A stretch of DNA of 27,957 nt. It comes from an uncultured Bacteroidota bacterium. Lineage in GTDB: Bacteria > Bacteroidota > Bacteroidia > Flavobacteriales > Flavobacteriaceae. Both the position numbers and the translations under genes were made by a program. Numbering within the stretch: position 1 is the first letter of the stretch; each line of letters opens with the position of its first letter. Below the pieces are notes generated by a model. The model made no database searches, was not told where the DNA came from, and worked only from the letters and a program-made list of their open reading frames with translations. Where the stretch lies: NCBI GenBank assembly GCA_902609035.1, contig CACLQG010000016.1:1-27957 (forward strand). The letters run 5' to 3'. Of the stretch, positions 7,664 to 15,597 are shown in pieces.

Positions 7664-8632
7664 TTACTTTTTTGGCCAATCCCAATTAATTAGGTCGTCA
7701 CTCCAAGCAATTCCTATTGATGAATTTTTATCAAAATCTCCCTCACTTTCTCGATTTGGTCCTGATCCGTGGAAAAACATAATATATTTTTCAATTCTTT
7801 TTATGTTTCTGAGGTCGACTACAGCTCCAGCTGTCAGCCTTCCCTTTGCCCAGTCCCATTCTTTTTGTCCAAGTGTAATTAGACCACCAAATGAACTCCA
7901 ATCTTTAAGATTGGAAGATCGTTTTATTCCTATACCATTTGATGGAGAATGAAACATTACATACTCACTTTCATCTTTTAACACACAAACATTTTCTCCA
8001 GACTTTGTATTACCATAAAAAGTCCAGTTCAAAAAGTCATAAGTATAAGACATACTCACCCCATTTTGTTTGTAAAAACACCACCATTTTCCTTTTTCAT
8101 CTTTATCCTCAATTAAATATGGATCAATCATTCTACCCATTTTATCTTCCCTAATTGTTGATCCTTTTACTTTAAGAAGCTTAGGATATGTCCAGTTTTC
8201 AAGATCTTTACTCTCCATTATAAAAATTCGAGAATCATCACTACCATATCGTACTTTGTCCCCTAGGATGTATCCTGGACGGGGATATGTTTGAAGACAT
8301 AAAAGCCATTTACCATCATATTTTACAATATTACCTGGACTACAGAAATTTAAGTTTTGATCTCTTGGAGTCAAAATCTTTACTTGACTCCAATTAATTA
8401 AATCATAAGATTTGCTTGTGGCTGTAAATGAATATATTTCTCCATTAATTATTTTAACAAGAGTGAAAAACAAAAAGAACTGATCATTGTAGAATAAAAC
8501 TGCTGGATCTCTGTATGCTGTCTTTTCATCTCCATAAAATAAGACTGGTGAATCTATAGCCTTGAGTATTTTACTTTGTCCATTCAAGTTAATTGTTGAA
8601 ACAAATAGTAAAAGAAGTATCAGCTTTTTCAT
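7664..8632 (-). CDS. Secreted GH43-like five-bladed beta-propeller glycoside hydrolase
   Basis: 322 residues with a signal peptide (MKKLILLLLFVSTINLNGQS). The repeated W/F-rich blades are typical of the GH43/GH32/GH117 propeller superfamily: YRDPAVLFYNDQFFLFFT (40-57), SYDLINWS, KDLENWTYPK, DPYLIEDKDEKGKWWCFY, YDFLNWTFYG, SNLKDWS and GIAWSDDLINWDWP. Asp42 in RDP is the expected catalytic base, and Asp170 in IDPYLIED fits the transition-state-modulating Asp. The general acid may be Glu213 in SGENVCV. The sequence lacks the typical GH117 signature, so anhydro-galactosidase activity should not be assumed. Substrate is not readable. It faces the ABC exporter divergently and is separate from the large catabolic locus. 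Confidence 0.8.
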   Translation of the reverse strand: MKKLILLLLFVSTINLNGQSKILKAIDSPVLFYGDEKTAYRDPAVLFYNDQFFLFFTLVKIINGEIYSFTATSKSYDLINWSQVKILTPRDQNLNFCSPGNIVKYDGKWLLCLQTYPRPGYILGDKVRYGSDDSRIFIMESKDLENWTYPKLLKVKGSTIREDKMGRMIDPYLIEDKDEKGKWWCFYKQNGVSMSYTYDFLNWTFYGNTKSGENVCVLKDESEYVMFHSPSNGIGIKRSSNLKDWSSFGGLITLGQKEWDWAKGRLTAGAVVDLRNIKRIEKYIMFFHGSGPNRESEGDFDKNSSIGIAWSDDLINWDWPKK

Positions 8633-8739
8633 AGAATCGATATGCTTTACAATATACCAATTTCAAAAAATACCAGTAAGTCTTAAAAATCAGAAAAATA
8701 CAGAATAGAAATTCTTCAGGTATTAGAAAAAGAATGTTC

Positions 8740-8747
8740 TAAATTTG
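8740..8747 (+). promoter_or_regulatory. Candidate -7 promoter element for the ABC exporter gene
   Basis: TAAATTTG at 8740-8747 is an exact match to the Bacteroidota TAnnTTTG motif, 16 bases before the ATG at 8764. No clear TTTG lies at the -33 distance (only TTCTTC near 8713), so support is partial. Confidence 0.4.
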
Positions 8748-8763
8748 ATTTTTAAATAGTGCT

Positions 8764-10500
8764 ATGAGAAAAAATAAAGTATCCTTTCGTTGGGCATTTA
8801 AAGAGTTTATCTGGCCAAGAGGAAGAATCCTTGCTTTTGGTCTTTTTTTAATTTCAATAAGAAGTTTATCTAGTTTAGTTCTTCCATATGCAAGCAAAAA
8901 CTTAATTGATGAAGTGATTCCTTCAAAAGATATCCAAGCTCTAATCAACCTCTTAATAGTGGTGTGTGTCGCTCTTTTATTTCAGTCCGTCAGTTCCTTT
9001 TCTTTGACTCGCTTATTGAGTGTTGAAGCTCAGCACCTAATATCTATTCTCCGAGCTAACGTACAACAAAAACTACTTAAACTGCCAATAAGTTTTTTTG
9101 ACAATAATAAATCTGGAGCTCTAGTTTCTAGAGTGATGACTGACGTTGAAGGGGTTCGTAATTTAGTAGGAACTGGATTAGTGCAACTTATCGGTGGGAG
9201 TATTACAGCAATACTTTCTCTGGTTATTTTAATTAAGATCAACGTACAAATGACTTTATTTGTTTTTTTCCCTATTCTAGTTTTTACAATAATTGCTCTA
9301 AAGGCCTTCGGATATATTCGCCCCATTTTCCGAGCTCGTCGTAAAATTAATGCTGAAGTAACTGGACGACTTACTGAAACCTTGAATGGTATTAGAGTGA
9401 TAAAAGGTTTTAATGCAGAAGAACAGGAAAAAAAAGTTTTTGAAAAAGGAGTGGAAAAGCTATATAAAAATATTAAAAAGAGTCTTACAGCAACCGCATT
9501 TATGACAAGTTCTTCTACTTTTTTATTAGGTTTAGCCTCTGCGGGGATAATGGGGATGGGAGGCTATTTTATAATCAATGATACAATGACATATGGTGAA
9601 TTTGTCTCTTTTACCCTTTTTCTTGGATTTATGATCACTCCTATTGTTCAGATGAGTAATATAGGTAGTCAGCTTACAGAGGCCTTTGCGGGTTTGGATC
9701 GAACTCAAGAATTGATGAGTATTACTGAAGAAAATGATATTGAAAAACGATTCTTAAAGCTGAATATAATTAATGGAAATGTCTCTTTTAAAAATATTTC
9801 CTTTGGTTATAGTGACAAAGTAGAAGTTTTACATTCGATATCTTTTGAGGCTCCAAAAGGAAGTGTAACTGCACTTGTAGGGTCGTCAGGCTCAGGTAAA
9901 TCAACTATCGCAGGTTTGGCAATGGGTTTTTTAAACCCAAGTTCAGGTCAAGTATTAATCGATGGAATTGATTTATCAAAAGTAGATCTAAAAAGTTTTA
10001 GAAGTCAATTGGGAGTTGTCCTTCAAGATGATTTTTTATATGAAGGTACTATTAAAGAAAATATTCTTTTTCCTCGTCCAGAGGCTAGTGAAAAAGAACT
10101 TTTAGAGGCCGTTAAGGGTGCTTATGTTGATGAATTTACAGATCGCTTTGTAGATGGTTTAAACACAGTAATTGGAGAAAGAGGAGTCAAGCTTTCTGGC
10201 GGTCAACGTCAGCGAATTTCTATTGCACGTGCTTTATTGGCTAAACCTAAAATAATAATTTTAGATGAAGCTACTTCCAATTTAGACACCCAAAGTGAAG
10301 CTTTCATTCAAAAAAGTTTAGCTGTTTTAATGAAAGATCGAACAACTTTTGTGATTGCACACCGATTAAGCACTATTCAAAAGGCAGATCAGATTCTTGT
10401 TATTGAGGATGGTAATATAGTGGAGCGTGGAAAACACCAGGAACTTATAAAAGTGAATGGGCGCTATTTTCAATTATACACCTATCAAACCAGAATGTAA
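8764..10500 (+). CDS. ABC exporter half-transporter (MsbA/multidrug-lipid type), fused permease and ATPase
   Basis: 578 residues, the normal length for a half-size type IV ABC exporter that works as a homodimer in the inner membrane. Residues 1-310 form the six-helix ABC membrane domain, with the usual SFFDNNKSGALVSRVMTDVE coupling segment near 110-129. The ATPase domain follows: Walker A GSSGSGKST (373-381), Q-loop Q421, signature LSGGQ (478-482), Walker B IIILDE (497-502) and switch His533 in IAHRLST. All catalytic residues are intact. The family exports lipids, drugs or peptides; the substrate is not predictable. It is transcribed alone, with a promoter-like element upstream and 0.8 kb of empty sequence downstream. 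Confidence 0.93.
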   Translation: MRKNKVSFRWAFKEFIWPRGRILAFGLFLISIRSLSSLVLPYASKNLIDEVIPSKDIQALINLLIVVCVALLFQSVSSFSLTRLLSVEAQHLISILRANVQQKLLKLPISFFDNNKSGALVSRVMTDVEGVRNLVGTGLVQLIGGSITAILSLVILIKINVQMTLFVFFPILVFTIIALKAFGYIRPIFRARRKINAEVTGRLTETLNGIRVIKGFNAEEQEKKVFEKGVEKLYKNIKKSLTATAFMTSSSTFLLGLASAGIMGMGGYFIINDTMTYGEFVSFTLFLGFMITPIVQMSNIGSQLTEAFAGLDRTQELMSITEENDIEKRFLKLNIINGNVSFKNISFGYSDKVEVLHSISFEAPKGSVTALVGSSGSGKSTIAGLAMGFLNPSSGQVLIDGIDLSKVDLKSFRSQLGVVLQDDFLYEGTIKENILFPRPEASEKELLEAVKGAYVDEFTDRFVDGLNTVIGERGVKLSGGQRQRISIARALLAKPKIIILDEATSNLDTQSEAFIQKSLAVLMKDRTTFVIAHRLSTIQKADQILVIEDGNIVERGKHQELIKVNGRYFQLYTYQTRM

Positions 10501-11314
10501 TAATAAAGTTATTAAAAAAATAGTCTATTTATAATCTATAAAATATTTCTCTTTTAACTAAGCCTTAGCAGTCTTGAGTGGAATAAAAATGTAATTAAAG
10601 GTACTGCAAGATTTACTTGAGATTTATCATCATTCTAGGGATGGATGAAGAATATAAAAAATAGGTTTAGACCTTCCTGCTATATCAGCTAAAACTGGTA
10701 TCGTAAGAAATAGTAGATACCAGCATCACAATATTTATTTCCATTTCAATACGATCCTGCAAGAATTCCCTCTTTCAGTTAATGGATTATAAAAGAGGAG
10801 CATTAAGTGATGGTTTTTAATGAATACTATCATATAATTCAAACTCAAAATGTTTCATTTAAAATTGAAAACTTTATTACAGAAACCAATATGATCCATA
10901 CACCTTTTGAATAATGATCTGCTGCATATTAAACAAATAAGGTTCAAAATTTGTAGGTTTTTAATGATGTATTTTGGCCTAAGATTAATGATATGACTTT
11001 TTTTGGGCTTTTAAAACAGCTTTGGGATAAGTTATGATCGAATTAATAAAAAGTTTAAAACTTTTTTGAACTTATATTGAAGGATCACCTTTCTATAATT
11101 CCTGATATTAATTTCATTTTAGACCAAAAAAAGTTTTAACATAAAGTCAATAATCCATCTAAATAAAGTGAAATTTAGAGGATTGTATTTTTTTAAAACT
11201 TTGAAAAAGTTGTTAAAACTCCCTATCCTTACTAGGTTTAGTTTTAAGTGTTATTTTTGACACATAACTAAATAATAGTATTTCTAAAATCAATAAGTAT
11301 TTCTTATAAATAGA
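10501..11314. other. Long intergenic stretch, no intact gene recognised
   Basis: 814 bases with stops in all frames. A plus-strand segment near 10809-10913 (VMVFNEYYHIIQTQNVSFKI...) is open for about 35 codons, and a few minus-strand segments are similar in length, but none has a family signature. TATTTTTG at 11252-11259 matches the TAnnTTTG motif and could be the -7 element of the acetyltransferase gene starting at 11315, although no -33 partner is obvious. It probably contains eroded coding sequence, but I cannot show that. Confidence 0.4.
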
Positions 11315-11755
11315 ATGGAAATAAAGAAAATTTCAATGGAGGAAACCTTTGCAGTTAGACAGCACGTTCTTCGCCCTGGCAAACCGATTGAGGATTGTTT
11401 TTTTGAGTATGATGATCATCCTTTATCAATCCATATTTGTGGAGAGTTGGATGGGAAAATTATTTCTGTACTTTCAGCACTCCCAATTCGATCAATGATT
11501 TATCCCAATTTAAAAGCAATGAGAATTAGAGGTATTGCGACATTAAATCAATTCCAAAGGCTGGGATATGGATCTAAATTGGTTAGATATATTGAAGAGG
11601 AATTAGGGAAGAAAGGAATTGAACTTCTTTGGTTAAACGCTAGAATAAATGCATCAAAATTTTACTTAAAATTGGGATATAAGCCTAAAGGAGATTTCTT
11701 TAATATTGACGGAATTGGAATCCATCAAAAGTTCTTTAAATCGCTTATCGTTTAA
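11315..11755 (+). CDS. GNAT-family N-acetyltransferase
   Basis: 146 residues, single GNAT domain. The acetyl-CoA binding motif A is visible at 70-98: RIRGIATLNQFQRLGYGSKL, with the Q/R-x-x-G-x-G/A loop as Q81-R-L-G84-Y-G86. The following beta strand and helix (IELLWLNARINASKFYLKLGY, 101-121) carry the usual N-A...FY-x-K-x-GY motif B. The acceptor could be a small molecule, a peptide N-terminus or an antibiotic; nothing in the sequence or neighbours decides. Cytoplasmic, no signal peptide. Flanked by intergenic stretches on both sides, so probably monocistronic. Confidence 0.88.
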   Translation: MEIKKISMEETFAVRQHVLRPGKPIEDCFFEYDDHPLSIHICGELDGKIISVLSALPIRSMIYPNLKAMRIRGIATLNQFQRLGYGSKLVRYIEEELGKKGIELLWLNARINASKFYLKLGYKPKGDFFNIDGIGIHQKFFKSLIV

Positions 11756-11937
11756 TTAATTTTCAAAGCTTTTTCATATTTAATTAGGAAAGGTATTCCC
11801 TTCTATAATATAAATTTTGCATTAAGATATTTTCTCACGAATTTATTTTTAAGAGAAATTGGGTTATCGCCAAATAATTCTTTAATAACATCTCCACCAT
11901 TAATTTCATAATATCTCTAATTACCTTTTGATCATAA

Positions 11938-11965
11938 TTTGGTAGAGTTTGAATATTTATCTTTG
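11938..11965 (+). promoter_or_regulatory. Candidate promoter for the secreted nuclease gene
   Basis: TTTG at 11938-11941 and TATCTTTG at 11958-11965 (exact TAnnTTTG) are 16 bases apart, close to the Bacteroidota sigma-A spacing. The ATG at 11986 follows 20 bases after the -7 motif, giving a short leader. Confidence 0.45.
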
Positions 11966-11985
11966 ATATTTTAGTTACTTAATAT

Positions 11986-12699
11986 ATGAGAATAAGCTTT
12001 TTTTTAATTTCATTTTTATATCAACCAATTTTACTGGCTCAATTATACTTGCCAAAATCGGAGGGGGAGATAGTTAAACATTCATATATCATTATGTCAT
12101 ATAATGAAAAACACGAACAAGCAAATTGGGTTTTTTATAAGCTCAATCAGAGAAACATTAATGGGGATTCTAAAAGAAAAGATAACTTTCGTCCTGACCC
12201 ATTCGTTTCTTCTGGCTCTGCTGAATTAATAGATTACAAGGGTTCTGGATATGACAGAGGACATTTAGCCCCTGCAGGTGATATGAAAATGACAAATAAT
12301 TCCATGAGTGAATCTTTTTATTTGTCAAATATGTCTCCTCAATATCCATCATTTAATAGAGGGGGATGGAAACGACTAGAAATTCTTATAAGAAAATGGG
12401 CAACATCAAAATCTCTAAATATTTATACAGCAGGTATTCTAAGAAATGATTTAAATTCTATTGGTCCTAATCAAGTTTCAATACCAAGAAAATTTTACAA
12501 AATCATTTTCGATACCTCAAATGAAAATGTAATAGGATTTATTATGCCAAATCAAAAAATTCTAAAAGAATTAAGAAGTTTTGTTGTTTCGATTGATGAA
12601 ATTGAGGATGCAACTGGAATTGATTTTTTTTCTGAAATGGAGGATTATAAGGAAAATGAATTAGAATCGAATATTGACCTACTAAATTGGGATTTCTAA
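11986..12699 (+). CDS. Secreted DNA/RNA non-specific endonuclease (NucA/EndA family)
   Basis: 237 residues with a signal peptide (MRISFFLISFLYQPILLAQ). The beta-beta-alpha-metal core is clear: GSGYDRGHLAPAGDM (87-100) holds the DRGH motif with general base His93, followed by FYLSNMSPQYPSFNRGGWKRLE (111-132), containing the metal-binding Asn124 and the conserved Glu132. Members cut single- and double-stranded DNA and RNA with Mg2+ and are often exported for nutrient scavenging or biofilm DNA turnover. Length is typical of compact family members. A promoter-like pair lies upstream and the gene appears monocistronic. No immunity-protein gene is adjacent, which argues for a scavenging enzyme rather than a toxin effector. 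Confidence 0.92.
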   Translation: MRISFFLISFLYQPILLAQLYLPKSEGEIVKHSYIIMSYNEKHEQANWVFYKLNQRNINGDSKRKDNFRPDPFVSSGSAELIDYKGSGYDRGHLAPAGDMKMTNNSMSESFYLSNMSPQYPSFNRGGWKRLEILIRKWATSKSLNIYTAGILRNDLNSIGPNQVSIPRKFYKIIFDTSNENVIGFIMPNQKILKELRSFVVSIDEIEDATGIDFFSEMEDYKENELESNIDLLNWDF

Positions 12700-12762
12700 A
12701 TAAAAAATTTAAACCAATATTTAAATAAATTATTGAATTAGAAAATGTTACTCTAAAAAAAT

Positions 12763-12777
12763 TACTTCACTGAAGTA
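12763..12777. repeat. Perfect 15-base palindrome (TACTTCA-C-TGAAGTA)
   Basis: TACTTCA and TGAAGTA flank a single C, about 123 bases upstream of the ATG at 12901. There is no T-tract, so it is a poor terminator. It could be an operator for the secreted protein gene or chance symmetry. Confidence 0.3.
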
Positions 12778-12900
12778 GGGTTATTACTCATAAGTTTTTG
12801 AAATTTAGCATATATCAACTGCATTAAACATTTGGTAAATTACTTGTATAATAAAATTAACTTTTATAGATTAATAGAATTAACAATAAATTATTCTAAA

Positions 12901-13638
12901 ATGAAAAAAACACTTTTTTTGCTGCTGCTATTTGCAGTTACTTCAATTTCTGGTCAGGAAGAATTTTATGTTGGACTGCATTATTTCAAAGTAAAGTCTG
13001 AATACGCTAATGAATTTATTGAAGCTGAAAAAAATTATTACTCAAAAATTCATAAAGCTAGGATCGACTCAGGAGATAAAATAGCTTGGGACATGTGGAG
13101 GCTGTCAAGTGACAACATGGACAATAGCATAACTATTTTTGTTTTTGCTCACCTACAAGAGATAAATAAACCCTTTAGAATGGGGAATCCAGGAAATATG
13201 TTCTCTGAGGCCGAATTAAAAATGGTAAGAAAACAAAGGGGTAAAATGGTGATGGGCTCAAAATTTATTCAAACGGTATTTAAAGGAGGTTTTGTTCCCA
13301 GTGAAGCAACTCCACCCAAAGTTGCTATTTTGAATTTTGTGGATGCAAAACCTGGAAAATGGAGTGAATTGGAGAATACAATGATCAATGAAATTGTCCC
13401 AAGATTAAAGAAAAATTCCTATGTGAAAGGATGGGGTATGCATAAAATTGTTTCTCCTTCCGATGACGAGAGTGACTATATCATGGCCTCTTTCTATAAT
13501 TCGATGGATGATTATTACAAAAGAAGAACCCCCACAAATAACCCTAGTAAATCTCGCATAGAAAGGCTCAAAAGAATGGGAACTATGCGTGAAGGTGTTA
13601 AAACAGAAGTCCTTCAATTGGTTTTGTCAGAAAGATAA
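12901..13638 (+). CDS. Secreted protein of unknown function with two ABM-like halves
   Basis: From ATG 12901 the protein has 245 residues and a clear signal peptide (MKKTLFLLLLFAVTSISGQ). The same frame extends upstream to a TTG at 12832, but that would put non-signal residues before the leader, so 12901 is preferred. Two halves look related: YVGLHYFKVKSEYANEFIEAE with MWRL and ITIFVFAHL, then VAILNFVDAKPGKWSELENT with GWGMHKIV and YIMASFYNSMDDYY. Each has a beta strand, helix and aromatic strand, like a dimeric alpha-beta barrel (ABM) unit; this structural idea is an inference. No catalytic motif stands out. It ends before a strong terminator at 13662. Confidence 0.7.
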   Translation: MKKTLFLLLLFAVTSISGQEEFYVGLHYFKVKSEYANEFIEAEKNYYSKIHKARIDSGDKIAWDMWRLSSDNMDNSITIFVFAHLQEINKPFRMGNPGNMFSEAELKMVRKQRGKMVMGSKFIQTVFKGGFVPSEATPPKVAILNFVDAKPGKWSELENTMINEIVPRLKKNSYVKGWGMHKIVSPSDDESDYIMASFYNSMDDYYKRRTPTNNPSKSRIERLKRMGTMREGVKTEVLQLVLSER

Positions 13639-13661
13639 TATTTGTACCCAACTTATTTTAT

Positions 13662-13691
13662 AAAACTCTCACTTTAGTGAGAGTTTTTTTT
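13662..13691. terminator. Rho-independent terminator at a convergent gene junction, probably bidirectional
   Basis: AAAACTCTCAC (13662-13672) pairs perfectly with GTGAGAGTTTT (13677-13687) around the loop TTTA, followed by more T residues. The A-run on the left gives a T-run on the minus strand as well, so it can stop both the plus-strand gene ending at 13638 and the minus-strand gene ending at 13727. Confidence 0.88.
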
Positions 13692-13726
13692 GTTCTCTAG
13701 TTGATAGAGCACTAAATAACTGCATA

Positions 13727-14074
13727 TCAATCTTTCTTTTTTTCAAACCATAACATTACTCTATTATTGTTGGTGAGATTTAAATTGGCAATCCCAAAAT
13801 TATTATTAAAATTATTATTCATAGGAAGATTCCCATTTAACTCTAACTCTACTCCTTGGGTGACAGATTTCAACTTGAAACCATCTTCTTGATAGCTTTT
13901 AATCAACTTAACTATAGACGGGTTCTTTACCTTCTCCCTTTTGACCTCATCTCCATTGTCAACTTTATAAATTAACTCTTTTTTGGTTTGACTCAAAATA
14001 TCAATGATAATCCAATCTTGGGAGTAGGCCGATAATGAAACAATAAAACATAGGGAAAATATTACATTTTTCAT
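13727..14074 (-). CDS. Small secreted protein of unknown function
   Basis: 115 residues with a signal peptide (MKNVIFSLCFIVSLSAYSQ). The mature part starts DWIIIDILSQTKKELIYKVDNG and has a short charged stretch (DEVKREKVKNPS) and an Asn-rich segment near the end (GNLPMNNNFNNNFG...LTNNNRVMLWF). No family is recognised. It follows the small membrane protein gene (14096-14389) by 21 nt on the same strand, so the pair probably forms an operon; the terminator at 13662 lies beyond its stop. Confidence 0.65.
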   Translation of the reverse strand: MKNVIFSLCFIVSLSAYSQDWIIIDILSQTKKELIYKVDNGDEVKREKVKNPSIVKLIKSYQEDGFKLKSVTQGVELELNGNLPMNNNFNNNFGIANLNLTNNNRVMLWFEKKKD

Positions 14075-14095
14075 CTCTCTAAATTTTAATAAAGG

Positions 14096-14389
14096 TTAAG
14101 ATTTATTTTCAATTTTTTTACTCATGTGAACTAAGGTAATCATTACCACAGAAACCATAGTATGCAAAAATCCAAAGGCAAATGCATCTAAGCCACTTAA
14201 TTTACCTTTTATTGAGGAAAGCGAAAAAAAGAAAACCGCTATTAGATTAAACAAAGCAACACAATAGCCATAAATTAACCTTACCTCAGGTTTATGCCAA
14301 ATTTTTTTAAGAATAAAAAAAGTGACAAACCAAAAAAGAAACTCGTACAAATACTGAATATCACTTAATCCCAACATAATCATCTTCAT
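14096..14389 (-). CDS. Small three-helix membrane protein of unknown function
   Basis: 97 residues, mostly hydrophobic, with three likely membrane segments at about 12-28 (YLYEFLFWFVTFFILKK), 38-58 (LIYGYCVALFNLIAVFFF) and 69-88 (AFAFGFLHTMVSVVMITLV). It ends in a charged HMSKKIENKS tail. No motif or family is recognised. It is the first gene of a probable two-gene minus-strand operon with the secreted protein at 13727-14074. A -7-like promoter element lies 11 nt before its ATG. Confidence 0.6.
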   Translation of the reverse strand: MKMIMLGLSDIQYLYEFLFWFVTFFILKKIWHKPEVRLIYGYCVALFNLIAVFFFSLSSIKGKLSGLDAFAFGFLHTMVSVVMITLVHMSKKIENKS

Positions 14390-14400
14390 TTAATTCATCA

Positions 14401-14408
14401 CAAAGTTA
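14401..14408 (-). promoter_or_regulatory. Candidate -7 promoter element for the minus-strand gene pair
   Basis: CAAAGTTA on the plus strand is TAACTTTG on the minus strand, an exact TAnnTTTG match 11 bases upstream of the ATG at 14389. No -33 TTTG is evident. Confidence 0.4.
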
Positions 14409-14572
14409 CAAAAAAACCTTTGGATTAAAATCGTAAAAAAATTCCTAAGCTTTTTCTGAGACGGTCAAATTCATTAATTATATTGGAGTTTTGAATATTA
14501 CTTTCTCGGGTAGTCTTAGCAATCATAAACTTGAAATAATGAGACTGAAATCACTAAGGTTCACTCATCCAT

Positions 14573-14580
14573 TAATTTTG
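14573..14580 (+). promoter_or_regulatory. Candidate -7 promoter element for the DUF3078 gene
   Basis: TAATTTTG at 14573-14580 matches TAnnTTTG exactly, 35 bases before the ATG at 14616. A -33 TTTG is not obvious at the expected distance. Confidence 0.4.
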
Positions 14581-14615
14581 TAATATTTTAGCTTCAAAAT
14601 TGAATGACCTGAAGT

Positions 14616-15536
14616 ATGAGAGTTCTTAAAGGCTATTTTGTAATTTTTCTTTTTATTGGAAGTGTAAATGCCCAACAGAGTCAAGCTACAGACAGTATTT
14701 CAGTGGATACTTTGAAAACAGCAAGCGAGGAGAAAAGTAAATTTAAATTCTTTGGATTGACCCAATTCACATTCAACCAAGCTTACTTTGAAAATTGGGT
14801 TTCTGGTGGGGAAAATTCAATGACTGGACTTTTCAGTGTTGACTATAACATAAATTATCTTGGTAAAGAGGGATGGATTTGGGACAACAATATCATGCTC
14901 TCAATTGGGACTACGTATCTTTCGGGGAATTCTTTTTTTAGAAAAGCAGATGATAGAATAGAAATTAATTCCGTTCTCAGTAAAAAAGTAAATACCTATT
15001 GGAATTATTCTGCCTATTTCAATTTTAAAACTCAATTACTTCCAGGGTACCGATACTACAAAGATGATGGAGAAGACCAGAAAGAAAAGATTTCAAGAAT
15101 TCTGTCTCCAGCCATCATTCAATGTGGTTTAGGGTGGTACTACAAGGAAGACGAAATGGCTTGGTTTAATATCTCACCAATGGCTGCTAGAGGAATTTTT
15201 GTAGGTAAAGATTATACTCAAAATCTCTCTCCGGGAAAAAAATATTTTGGAGTGGAAAAAGGAGCCACAAGTATTATTTCTGTAGGTGCCTCTTTTTCAG
15301 GCTTTTTCAGATCGACTTTGATGGAAAACATTACCATGGACAATAAATTTAATGTTTACATCAATTATATTCACAAAATTCAAAATGTCGATATTGAATG
15401 GAATGCCAACATTCGATTAAAAGTCAATGAAATAATATCTAGCAACTTAATCATACATATACAGTACGATGATGATCTAATCAAGCGTTTGCAAATTAGA
15501 GAATTATTTGGATTAGGACTTAGTATTGATATCTAA
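14616..15536 (+). CDS. DUF3078 outer-membrane beta-barrel protein
   Basis: 306 residues with a signal peptide ending near GSVNAQQ (about residue 20). The hallmark motif follows: FNQAYFENWVSGGENSMTGL (about 53-72), matching the N-x-x-x-F-x-N-W-x-x-GG-x-N-S of DUF3078. Alternating aromatic and polar strands run to the end (WIWDNNIMLSIGTTYL, WNYSAYFNFKTQLLPGYRYY, WFNISPMAARGIFV, RELFGLGLSIDI), as expected for an outer-membrane barrel with a C-terminal hydrophobic strand. The family is almost confined to Bacteroidota and its role is unknown. It sits 61 nt before the first sulfatase on the same strand, but that spacing and the change in base composition suggest it is not part of the catabolic operon. 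Confidence 0.87.
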   Translation: MRVLKGYFVIFLFIGSVNAQQSQATDSISVDTLKTASEEKSKFKFFGLTQFTFNQAYFENWVSGGENSMTGLFSVDYNINYLGKEGWIWDNNIMLSIGTTYLSGNSFFRKADDRIEINSVLSKKVNTYWNYSAYFNFKTQLLPGYRYYKDDGEDQKEKISRILSPAIIQCGLGWYYKEDEMAWFNISPMAARGIFVGKDYTQNLSPGKKYFGVEKGATSIISVGASFSGFFRSTLMENITMDNKFNVYINYIHKIQNVDIEWNANIRLKVNEIISSNLIIHIQYDDDLIKRLQIRELFGLGLSIDI

Positions 15537-15597
15537 TTCAATAAAAATTACTTAATTGAGTTACTAAATAATGAAAGACAATTAAATAATTTGAATT

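Noticed and set aside
7664..8632. GH117 alpha-3,6-anhydrogalactosidase for the propeller enzyme
   Set aside because: It would suit the AHG pathway, but the blade sequences fit a generic GH43-like protein and I do not see the GH117 pattern; it is also 9 kb away on the other strand.
12832..12900. Longer TTG start for the secreted protein at 12901
   Set aside because: It would place about 23 residues before a textbook signal peptide.
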